Positions 55,852 through 64,000 of a stretch of 64,000 nucleotides of DNA are shown one piece after another. The stretch's first letter is position 1, and the number at the start of each line of letters is the position of its first letter. The position numbers were made by a program, and so were the translations under genes. This DNA is from Isoetes taiwanensis (Eukaryota > Streptophyta > Lycopodiopsida > Isoetales > Isoetaceae): positions 13,110,143 through 13,174,142 of the forward strand of contig JAJEKV010000006.1 of the NCBI GenBank assembly GCA_021234155.1, read 5' to 3'. The notes beneath the pieces were generated by a model. It had not been told where the DNA came from and did not search any database. It saw nothing but the letters and a program-made list of their open reading frames with translations.

Positions 55852-56171
55852 TGTTGATCTGCAGGCAGGAGGGGATCTCCATAGCTAACACACCAAAAGG
55901 GCAAATCGTTCATGAGCTCTAACCTCTACGAGGCTTTATCACATACCCCCAGGCACATAGATTATATCAATTTCTCCTCCTCCTCGAGATGCTTGCCCTC
56001 AAGCATGTGGAACGCACTAATGTTTCTACGAGAAATTGAACCTTGGTTTTGATACCAAATGTTATGCAGTAGCATCTTTAGTAATAACCAACACACCAAA
56101 AGAGCGATCCTTCATGAGCCCCAATCTCTTGAAGGCTTTATCCCATACCCCCACGGACATAGACCATATCA
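55852..56171 (-). mobile_element. TRIM (terminal-repeat retrotransposon in miniature), 320 bp
   Basis: Direct repeats at 55852-55969 (118 bp) and 56060-56171 (112 bp) share ACACACCAAAAG, GGCTTTATC.CATACCCCC and ATATCA. On the minus strand each reads TGATAT...ACA. The 90-bp interior starts with TTTGGTATCAAAACC (PBS) next to the right repeat and ends with GAGGAGGAGGAGAAAT (PPT) next to the left repeat. Nothing else fits inside. No matching target duplication was found. The LTR start TGATATGGT equals that of element G. Confidence 0.78.
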
Positions 56172-56396
56172 ATAAGTATGCACAGGAGAGGCGGATGGAG
56201 TGGACTACCCTTGCCATTGTTCTATTGCCAGCCAACTCCAGTGTTGCAACTTATGTCTGTTGTTATCTTGTGGCCCAGACCATCAGTCCTGCCTCACATA
56301 GCCTGAGCTTGGGTTAGGACTTCCATGTGATGTTATGGTGATGTTGTATTATGATGACGATGCTACGTTGTCGATGGTGCCTTACCCTTCGAGGTG
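56172..56396. other. Spacer
   Basis: No recognisable gene. Confidence 0.5.
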
Positions 56397-56725
56397 AGCA
56401 TATATATATATCTGTTATATATATACAATTACTTTATGGGTCCAATGGGGGGTTAAAGTTATGTAGAGATTCATCATGGCCGTCGATTCTTTGAGGTGTC
56501 GCGACAATAGCCCTTGGATTTGATGGGGGGGGGCATGCATGGGGCATGCACCCCATCCCTGGGCCGTCGATCGGGCACGTGAGAAATCGTGGCCCTTGAT
56601 TTCTTTTAGGGAAGGTGCAAGGAAGGTGCCCCCTTATTTGGGGCTTTTGATATGGACCGTTGGATTTGAAGATTTCATCTCGGCCATCAATTAGTAACTC
56701 ATTGAAGTTAATGCATTTATATTTA
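56397..56725 (+). repeat. Dispersed promoter-like repeat module, copy 1
   Basis: Begins with TATATATATACAA. It shares GTAGAGATT.ATC..GGCCGTC.AT, GAGGTGTCGC, CTTATTTGGGGCTTTTGATA and TCATCT.GGCC.T with 59872-60150 in the same order and orientation. Contains a GC-rich GGGGCATGCA repeat. Confidence 0.75.
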
Positions 56726-57006
56726 ATGTTGGCATTATATTTAATGTTGGCACATTATTATAATTAATGTAGGTAGCCCAGTGGCAAGGGAAAAAAAGAA
56801 AAAAGAAAAAAAAATTCCCTCCCTTTGTCGGTAGATCGAAGCTTTTGATATGGTCAGTGCTTCGACCTTTGCCGCCATTGCCCGACGCTGCATTTCATAG
56901 CTTTCCCTCCTTTCTTTCGCTATTAGGCGGTGACCTAATTGGCTGTGGTTATTACCCGCTTTCTTACCATTTTGAATGCGTTAATCTGGAGCAGTAACAA
57001 AAGCGA

Positions 57007-57108
57007 TGGAGTTTTTATTCGGAAAGGGGCTGCTGCTAAGTTCTGGCGAAGAATGGGTGATTCGGCGAAGAATTGTAAATGGGTCATTTCATCGGGGAGA
57101 AGGTCAAG
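57007..57108 (+). pseudogene. Cytochrome P450 exon fragment
   Basis: MEFLFGKGLLLSSGEEWVIR then RRIVNGSFHRGE matches the P450 helix-C region (GKGLLxxxGExWxxxRRxxxxxF), in which Trp and Arg contact the haem propionate. It ends at a CAAG|GTAAAT donor. No haem-binding Cys loop, K-helix ExxR or other P450 exon is found downstream, so this is an isolated fragment. Confidence 0.7.
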
Positions 57109-58731
57109 GTAAATTGGATCCGAAAACCCAGATTTTGCAGATTAAATTTCCATTTCCATGGTCCCGTTAGGTGTCATTTGGCAGATTGGTGCAGGAGCAA
57201 GGGAAGAAATTAAATCTCTGACACGAAAAGATGGAAATGGATTGTTGAATATGATTGATTTGGGCAAATTTTTTCGGTACATTGGATGTGGCGGGAATCT
57301 GCTTGTGACTTCTATCTTCTCTTTGGATTCCGACGGGAGTTGAAGAAACGTTCCTTTAGGAGGTATGCCCTTCTACTTTTTAACGCAAATGAAAACTCTG
57401 GCTATGACAGCTTCCAGATAATATGAGATTCCGTGAAAACTCTGGCTATGGCGGCTTCCAGATAATATGCGATTCCGTTATGCACTGTGCTTGTGGTTTT
57501 GGCTTAAAACATTCCACTAATATGTTTACTTGCGGGGAGATCTTTTCTCGCAGGTAAGCAATGAAATAATCGAACAAGCTCCAATAGACCGCGATGCGGT
57601 GAATGTTCTATAAAAATAGGTTTCGATCATCAGTAGCCAATTCCGGTAGATATCTTTTGCATGATTTTTGTGTGCGAGTTTGTTATTCCTCTGAATGGGT
57701 AGGTCCTTTGTCTCGATCTTAAATTATATGCTTGGTTATTTCAAGGGCATGGGATTACTTCTTACAGCATGCAAGTTGGGTCAAAACAACCGATTTGCTC
57801 TTCTACTTTGCCCGGTTCAAGCCCGCCGGGATTGCTTCGGTTTTACGCCCATTCTTTAGTTTTGTGCCGTTATCGGCTTAATCTGCGGTTAAAGGGCTCT
57901 TTGTGGCAATCACACATGGATTAACCACGCTTTTATCTCTTCATTCGTGGATTATTTACGTAGATTGATTATGCGTGCGCATTTAAGTCTTCTGCGCCAC
58001 TCTATCAACCAATTTCGGTATTTCTTTCTTCAGCAGGTTCTCAGTTTTATTGCTTTAGATTCGATCATTTGCTTCATCATAAATCTCACTGTCGAATGGG
58101 ATACTTGATTCTAACCTCGTATCCCTATACGGATATACTATACACACTTGATGTCTTGCCATTCCCCTATCTGAGACATGCATGGCCACACTTTGTGGTG
58201 CTCTTTTTTGTTGCATTTCGGAGATAGCATTACGGCTATCATTTAAGCCTACCCATCAATTCAATATCCAGTTTACGGTGTTTTAATGGAGTGTTTTGAT
58301 TTTTTCGAGGCAACTATGGCGCCATACATCTTTGTAATATATTGGTTCTGAAGAGGGCTTCTCACAACCTTCATTTGGCTGGATTTTATTGAGAATATTT
58401 TGTTTATGTCAGGCTCTTGGCTTGGCTACACTACTCTGAAGCAGCATGAACGTGTTCAGTAAAGGTTCAGTAAAGGTACGCTCTATTCTGCTTGTGGCTT
58501 CTTTTTTATAGTATGATTATAATCTGTTGAATGTGGAAAAGGCATCTGCACTATTTGGAAAATTTAATGCTTCTACTGATTTTGATTCCCCCTTAGGCGG
58601 AGATGGTGACCTCGTAGTGTCACAAAATTACGATTTTGTATTCATCTAGTTAACCTTATTATGTAATATTTAGACAGAAGCTGCCATTTTCATTGCATCC
58701 AAATTGTAACTATTTAATGTCCTCTTTGCAG
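57109..58731. other. Region between the P450 and SPINDLY-like fragments
   Basis: No recognisable exon. An open stretch at 57158-57343 has no motif. A tandem duplication lies at 57388-57479. Confidence 0.5.
57388..57479 (+). repeat. Tandem duplication of about 46 bp
   Basis: GAAAACTCTGGCTATG.C.G and CTTCCAGATAATATG.GATT occur twice in a row with a few differences. Confidence 0.9.
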
Positions 58732-59079
58732 CCTTGATACTTTCCTTATGCTGACGTTAGCACCAATTGGGAATACTTTTACATGGGTATGCCATGCTTG
58801 ACAATGGCTCATGCAAACAATGTCGGTGTCACTTTTCTGCATCAAGTTGGTATGTTACATTATAATCTCATCTCATACCATCTTATGTTTTTTTGCTGTG
58901 TCCAAAATTTAGGTGTAAAGAAGTTGATTGCACATACAAACGAAGAGTATATGAACAACACTAAAGAGTTGGCGGTGGACCATCAAGCACTAGCAGATTT
59001 AAGATTGAGAATTCATGATTATACGCTTAAATCCGATTTGTGCAGTGCTCCAAAGTTTGTATGGGGATTAGAGTCATGA
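58732..59079 (+). pseudogene. SPINDLY/OGT-like glycosyltransferase, last two exons (fragment)
   Basis: Exon 58732-58849 follows a TTTGCAG acceptor and encodes a LDTF.YADVSTNWEYFYMGMP-like stretch (donor-binding region of plant SPY/OGT), then CLTMAHANNVGVTFLHQV. After a GTATGT...TTTAG intron, exon 58913-59079 encodes GVKKLIAHTNEEYMNNTKEL then the LADLRLRIHDYTLKSDLCSA and PKFVWGLES end. The family modifies nuclear and cytosolic proteins with O-fucose or O-GlcNAc. A one-base deletion near 58,745 shifts the frame, and the GSV residues before HANNVG are missing. The upstream TPR domain is absent. Confidence 0.85.
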
Positions 59080-59871
59080 AACTGAATCGACCATGTTAAA
59101 CGAATACGCCTTTGAATAATTGCTTGGCATACGATGAATCTTAAGGAATCTAGATGAATCTTTATACAATATTTATTCTCAAATTTAAGGCTTGAACTAG
59201 ACACCACAAACTACACACTGCTCGTAGATAGTAATGTCAATCTCTATACTCACTCAAATGGCCATGTGCAATCTAAGAAATTACCAATTCGCAATCTAAG
59301 AAATTACCAATTTTGGCAATTTTGAAGTTTCAAAAAAGGAGCAACATTATGGAATATGAAAGAAGCTTTTAGCACGACACTTCCTTAAACAATGGTTAGC
59401 TTCTAACTGCTAGGGGCTAAGTGACGGCATGGTTAATCTTTTCACAAGGGAATTATGAGTGCGATTTGCAATGCCGCACGTCAATTCCGATTCCAAGATG
59501 GTCGTTGAATGGCTATCAGATAAGGGATTTAAGTTAAAACTTCATGCCTTGGTTTAGATGCATACTGCCATTTGTGCAACAACACAATTGAGATAATTGA
59601 GAAGGTAAAATCTCAAATAAGATATACATTAAACACACTAATGAATTCACGTTGTGATGACAATAAATTAGTGGATTATGATATTCGACTTTATCAATAA
59701 AATTTTTGAGATTTACCCATGACTTCCACTATTATATTGATTTAGATTAGCTTAATTCTTGACACTTAACTTTAGATATTGATATGTTTAAGGTTGGATT
59801 TTATTTCCCTATCTTTGTAAACCATAGGTGACAAACCCATTTATAGTACAAAAACTTGTATATCCTTATCC
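59080..59871. other. Spacer after the SPINDLY-like fragment
   Basis: AT-rich, no supported feature. Confidence 0.5.
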
Positions 59872-60150
59872 TTATATATATACAACTATATAATCTCTAC
59901 CAACTTTCGGTAGAGATTGATCTCGGCCGTCCATCTCTGAGATGGACGGTCCAAAAGGTGACACCTCGAATCACCCCAAGCAACCCCCTTTTGGTAGACA
60001 TTGAGGTGTCGCCACCTTAACCGTCGAACATGCGAGATGGACGGCTCAGATGAAGCCACCCTTATTTGGGGCTTTTGATATGGGCAGTCGGATTTAGGGT
60101 TCTCATCTTGGCCGTTCATAAAAAAGTGATCGAAATTAAATGCCATGAAA
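59872..60150 (+). repeat. Dispersed promoter-like repeat module, copy 2
   Basis: Second copy of the module at 56397-56725, starting TATATATACAACTA. It carries an extra hairpin segment and repeated GAGATGGACGG motifs. Confidence 0.75.
59927..59949. repeat. Perfect hairpin with 11-bp stem
   Basis: CCGTCCATCTC, one T, then GAGATGGACGG. The arm GAGATGGACGG recurs near 60,030. Function unknown. Confidence 0.9.
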
Positions 60151-61146
60151 AGAAAATGGCACCACACTAAATGTTTTTTAACTTTAGCGGCGACGTGCCA
60201 CTCTTTGAATTTCTTATCATCTTTTCTGCATCTTTTGTATGACGTGTCCCAAAAATGTCGAATTTGGGCGCCTATCTTGCCGTCTTCTTCTTCACAGTTC
60301 ATCTGTGGTCTGCAAACAATCCGAGAAGAAAGTCCCCTTTTTCGATCCATTCTGTAGGGGAGCTAGAGCGGCAACGACAGTGGAGCTGAACACTTTATTT
60401 TGCTTCCAGGTTATTCATAGAAAGCAAGCTCTAAGATTGGTATCCCCTTTCTTACTCTGCTTTGGGTTCGCGTCATCTCTGCATAGAGAGAGTTATGATC
60501 CTTTGCGGTTTTTAACATTCAGGTTTTACAAGGATTTCCTTGACATTTGGCCCAGATCTTTGAAATGCATGCTCTTTCGGCTATGCATGGCAGAGTTTGT
60601 GTTTATTCTGTAAATGTTGCTTCCGGCTATGGCGAGGCTCTGGCAATTTGTTTGCACTGAATTGTGGGCGCTCCCTTAAAAGCATGAATTCCAGAATTAT
60701 TATCTCAAATCTGATGTCTTGATCCCTAGGCAAAATTGGAGCAGCCACAATTATGCCTTGGCAATGGTGTCAGCTATGGTAGTTGCTGCTCCTGGAATGT
60801 GCAGAGGAAGATTGATAGACAAAACGGACTCCGGACTCCGTCGTTTGTTAATCTGGCATGGGGTTATGATTGCCCTTCAATCCCCTGGCATTGGAATTTC
60901 GCCACAGTACGAATCACAGTCCGGTTCTTTACTTGGTTCTCTCTCTGGCAACAACCAGCAACCCTTCACACGTCATGGCCGACCTCCAACCAGCGGGTAA
61001 GTGCCTTCTTTTACATTCCATGTTTTTGCTTCATAGAAACCAATTCTGAAATCTGATAGTTCTTTTCTCGTTTCTTGTTTACAGAAGTTAATGACGACAA
61101 TGGCGATGCCTTCCCTGCCTCTCTTAGTTTGCCATCTTTGCCGGGT
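60151..61146. other. Transcript-like but unassigned region upstream of the PH-domain exons
   Basis: Contains an open block at about 60,719-60,999 ending in CAGCGG|GTAAGT, a strong donor, and CT-rich stretches. It could be a 5' exon of the PH gene or unrelated; the encoded residues show no motif. Confidence 0.3.
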
Positions 61147-61800
61147 TAAGAGTGTCAGATCCTCCCTCCTAGTGCATGGTTGACATAGATAGGACAGGTA
61201 AGGTGCCTGTCCAGCAAATGAAACTGATGTAGGCCCTTTTCACAGATGCTGTATTTGCAGCTACCTTCTTTGGATGTTGGATACTGTGTGCAAACAAAAA
61301 GCACTACTTCTGTAAGTTGAGCATATGATTTGTTTTTTTTATGAAATTTGCTTTCCATTTGCATTTGTTAGATGTCTCACCATCCCGTCAAGTTGTCAAC
61401 TATTTAGGCATGAACTCAGAAATGGCTTTCAAGCCGTTTGTTCTTTTGGGTGTCCATTTCACTGCCTTGACAGCATGCTTCTTAAATTTGGCATTGTCTT
61501 GCATACAGAGAAAGATCTGCGTATAAATGCTGTGCTTGTTATAACACAATGATAAGAGTGTCAGATCCTCCTAGTGCATGATTGACATAGATAGGACAAG
61601 TAAGGCTTCTGTTCCGCAAATGAAACTGATGTAGGCTGTACTTGCAGTTATCTTGTTTGGATGTGAGCTGTAACAGATTAATAGAAGTATGATTGCCTCC
61701 TTGGACAGCCTGTGCAAACAAGAAGCACTACTTCTGTAAGTTAAGCACATGATTTGCTTTGATTTATAACATTTGCTTTCCATTTCCATTTGTTTCTTAT
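61147..61800 (+). repeat. Direct duplication, two units about 406 bp apart
   Basis: AGAGTGTCAGATCCTCC, TAGTGCATG.TTGACATAGA, AATGAAACTGATGTAGGC and AGCACTACTTCTGTAAGTT occur in the same order at 61147-61375 and 61553-61800. Non-coding, probably intronic. Confidence 0.88.
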
Positions 61801-61980
61801 TATGCATAAGCAACTTTTCATAGATTGTCTTGCGTAACAAACTGTTGCAAAACTTCAAGAACCCACTTCTTTATTGCAAAACTTGATAAGGTTCATGTTA
61901 TCAAAGACTCTAGCTGGCTACCTTTATGTGGACCCTGAGAAGTGGAAAGTTGAATGCAACTTATATCAAGATCTATTTAC

Positions 61981-62688
61981 AGAATGCGATTGAAGGCAAT
62001 AGCACCAAATAGCTCTAGTGGATTTAGTGGGGAGCTGGCATCAGAAGACAGCGAGGCAGAGTACTATACACAGGAATTGCTTGCAAGGGGTTGTGAGTTT
62101 CTTAAGCGTTCAAAGAGAGGTAAGCTTACTACTGGCAATTTCTACATGTCCAAGTTCATATTTCTTACAAAACCTGTATGCTTTTCAGGTGATTTAAACT
62201 GGAAAATGGTCTATGTATACATGGATAAGCAGAGTCAGGTAAAATCGTCTTAACCTTAATAACTGGCAAAGCAGTCTCCAACTTCGAATGTTTAAATGTG
62301 ACTCCAACTTCGAATGTTTAAATGTGACTGTACATTTTGCAGCAAAGGAAATTTTTGCATGGTGCGGTAAAGACTAACAAAAAAAGTAAGAAGGCCCCTA
62401 TTCAGGACATGCCTAGTAATATTGTAAATTGAGAAGTTGAACCTTCTAGTTGTTATTCCTTGAAATGCATCTTTGGATTCACGTTGTTTTGCTATTCTTG
62501 AAGGTGTTCTTCTGGAGTTGCATCCAGACATACCTGCTTGGTTTGGAAGGAACCTATTAGAAAATAGTGAACAAAGACGCTATTTTGGCTCAAGAGAAGC
62601 TCTGGCATGCAAGAGTTTGAGTGCAAAAACATTTATCAACATAATTTATGGACATTTGTTGATATTATCTGCTAGGCGAGAAAGGTGA
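61981..62688 (+). pseudogene. VAN3-binding/FORKED-like PH domain exons (fragment)
   Basis: Four exon-like blocks with GT-AG borders: about 61981-62119, 62189-62238, 62343-62385 and 62504-62684. They encode EYYTQELLARGCEFLKRSKR, then DLNWKMVYVYMDKQSQ, QRKFLHGAVKTNKKS, and GVLLELHPDIPAWFGRNLLE with NSEQRRYFGSREA. This is the plant-specific PH domain at the C-terminus of VAN3-binding and FORKED1-like proteins, which act with phosphoinositides in auxin transport and vein patterning. The usual DUF828 half is not found upstream. The last block drifts from the family after RRYFG and meets TGA at 62686. It may be a partial copy. Confidence 0.72.
62276..62330 (+). repeat. 27-bp tandem duplication in an intron
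   Basis: CTCCAACTTCGAATGTTTAA followed by ATGTGA occurs twice in a row between PH exons 2 and 3. Confidence 0.93.
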
Positions 62689-62884
62689 TTCCTTCTATGT
62701 ATATTCTTCAGCCTTACATAAATACCAAAGGGAAAACATGAATGATTTGATTCAAGTGTATCATATGCAGTAAAATAATAAGGGCAAACAGCACGTTGCC
62801 TTTCTGTGTAATCTTTATCTCATTGTAGTAAAATCCATTCAAAGTGTTGTGATCAATATTATTATTTCTGTTTATAGTGCAACA
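62689..62884. other. Downstream flank of the PH exons
   Basis: AT-rich, no gene. Confidence 0.45.
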
Positions 62885-63018
62885 GGTGGTTTGCCATTGA
62901 CACATTCATTGCACTAGATGAACGAAAGTAATGGGGCTTACAAGCTTGAAGCAGGTGGTTCTTGACAACATTCATTGCCTAGATGAATGAAAATAATGGG
63001 GCTTACAAGCTTGAAGAG
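62885..63018 (+). repeat. 65-bp tandem duplication
   Basis: CATTCATTGC.CTAGATGAA, then ATGGGGCTTACAAGCTTGAAG, occurs twice in succession (62,900 and 62,965) with small changes. Confidence 0.9.
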
Positions 63019-63674
63019 GTTGGTTTCTATCTGAAGACTCCTCTTCATTTTTCCTAAGGGTAAGTTTTTCTAAGCACGTAATTGCTTCACATTTGCTGGC
63101 GGAGCTTCTAAAACCCATGAAATGTCTGGTGGGAAGTTGATCCGTGATATGCAAACCTGATTACTCCCTCATTAGAGAGACAGAGAAACGCTTGAATAAC
63201 CAATGCAGCAGCTCATGCTGTGCGACTTGAAGTGGAAAAACCAGTGAATAGCTTGGAATGAATTCTACAAACTCTAGACAAAAGGATATGCTCTAAGTCG
63301 CATCTCCTCGTTATGCTCCAATCATGGGATGAAAAGTTGGCTTACCGGGCATATCAGCAACATATCAAATTTAGATTAGAGTATAGTCTAGCAAAATTAT
63401 AATATTTAGCAGGTATAATCTGGCAACATATGGGTTGAAGCTGGGAACAACAGAGCTCAGAATCAGCAGGATTCTTCATTCAATCCTTAAGGCAACTAGC
63501 CAAGTCCAAGTGTTGATGGATCAAACTAAAACCAACAATTTCGAGTATGATGATGTCAAGTTTGCAAAAAAGGAGGCAATGCACAGTGTTTCAGGGAGTT
63601 CTCGGTCAAAATGGTGTGCTGTTTTTCCATTCTGGTGCACTTGAAGAACAGAGAAGAGTTTGTCCTTTAAATTT
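63019..63674. other. Unassigned region beside the LRR gene
   Basis: The open stretch at 63435-63644 (plus) has no known motif. It may hold introns or the 3' region of the minus-strand LRR gene. Confidence 0.4.
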
Positions 63675-64000
63675 TTATATTTGCACCACATACGCCATGA
63701 TTCGTAAACAATCTCGAAACTGACCAATAACTTCTGGGATCATTCCTGAGAACTGATTGGAATTTACAACAAGCGCAAGAAGGCCTTTGCAGTTACCTAG
63801 CTGTGAAGGCAAAGCAGAGATGTTGTTTCCACCTAGAAGCAGATGTTGGAGGGACTTGAGCTGCCCAAGATCGCCTGGCAAAGAAACAATTTGATTTTCA
63901 GAGAGGGACAAACGAATGAGCTGGGTGCAGTTTTGTATATCTGCTGGAAAAGAACCCGTTAACAGATTTGTCCTAAGCTCCAAGAGGAGATTCTTTCTGA
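63675..64000 (-). CDS. Leucine-rich repeat protein (partial, enters from the right)
   Basis: Minus strand, open through the right edge. At least four LRR units of 23-24 residues follow the plant consensus: LRTNLLTGSFPADIQNCTQL, IRLSLSENQIVSLPGDLGQL, KSLQHLLLGGNNISALPSQL and GNCKGLLALVVNSNQFSGMI followed by PEVIGQF. Receptor kinases and receptor-like proteins carry such arrays outside the membrane to bind ligands. The frame ends at 63675 after a non-LRR tail (RDCLRIMAYVVQI), which could be read-through into an intron. Kinase and transmembrane parts are not visible. It may be a real gene; it is the least damaged host sequence here. Confidence 0.8.
   Translation of the reverse strand, partial: RKNLLLELRTNLLTGSFPADIQNCTQLIRLSLSENQIVSLPGDLGQLKSLQHLLLGGNNISALPSQLGNCKGLLALVVNSNQFSGMIPEVIGQFRDCLRIMAYVVQI

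Noticed and set aside
59927-59949. Helitron 3' hairpin
   Set aside because: No CTRR-type end within about 15 bp downstream and no TC start found upstream.

Overview
The window looks like a repeat-dominated stretch of a land-plant nuclear genome. The evidence is spliced gene fragments with GT-AG introns, plant-type families (SPINDLY-like, VAN3-binding-like PH, cytochrome P450, LRR) and plant LTR retrotransposons. Nothing fixes the species. The decayed, nested transposons suggest a large genome such as that of a fern or another non-model vascular plant (low confidence). I see no rRNA, tRNA or CRISPR array and no clearly intact host gene.

Region 1 (1-14,076): three LINE retrotransposons (A, B, C) lie head to tail on the minus strand, and each junction is a (GA)n/(TC)n microsatellite. 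Copy A has an open ORF1 and an open ORF2 start that runs off the left edge. Copies B and C are decayed. Copy B is split in its reverse transcriptase by a 4.33-kb DNA element with 21-bp terminal inverted repeats (3286-7614). In all three copies ORF1 and ORF2 share one frame, separated by a single UAG followed by G. The residues just after the stop are similar between copies, which points to translation by stop-codon readthrough.

Region 2 (14,077-29,317): spacer rich in GCTAA/GTTAGT-like words, an unrecognised degenerate coding stretch, a spliced NIF/CTD-phosphatase-like pseudogene (16.4-17.7 kb), a tandem repeat field (18.2-18.9 kb) and a complete Copia element (19,789-25,588). The Copia element has 0.79-kb LTRs and a GTGCC target duplication and sits inside a minisatellite. 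A degenerate minus-strand coding region follows.

Region 3 (29,318-56,171): nested insertions. A 5'-truncated poly(A)-type LINE F (29,600-45,550) carries a 14.2-kb LTR retrotransposon (30,038-44,262, minus). That element holds a decayed Ty3/gypsy chromovirus remnant, a foldback element and unrecognised ORFs. To its right is a second LTR element (about 45.6-55.8 kb, plus). It contains a 2.65-kb TTAA-flanked element resembling piggyBac (46,252-48,897) and a decayed LINE D (49,464-54,440, minus). A miniature LTR element (TRIM) follows.

Region 4 (56,172-64,000): a gene-derived area with a P450 exon, the last two exons of a SPINDLY-like glycosyltransferase, exons of a plant PH domain resembling VAN3-binding/FORKED-like proteins, and an LRR gene entering from the right on the minus strand. 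A repeat module (56.4 and 59.9 kb) flanks the P450-SPINDLY pair. Most of these are pseudogene fragments.
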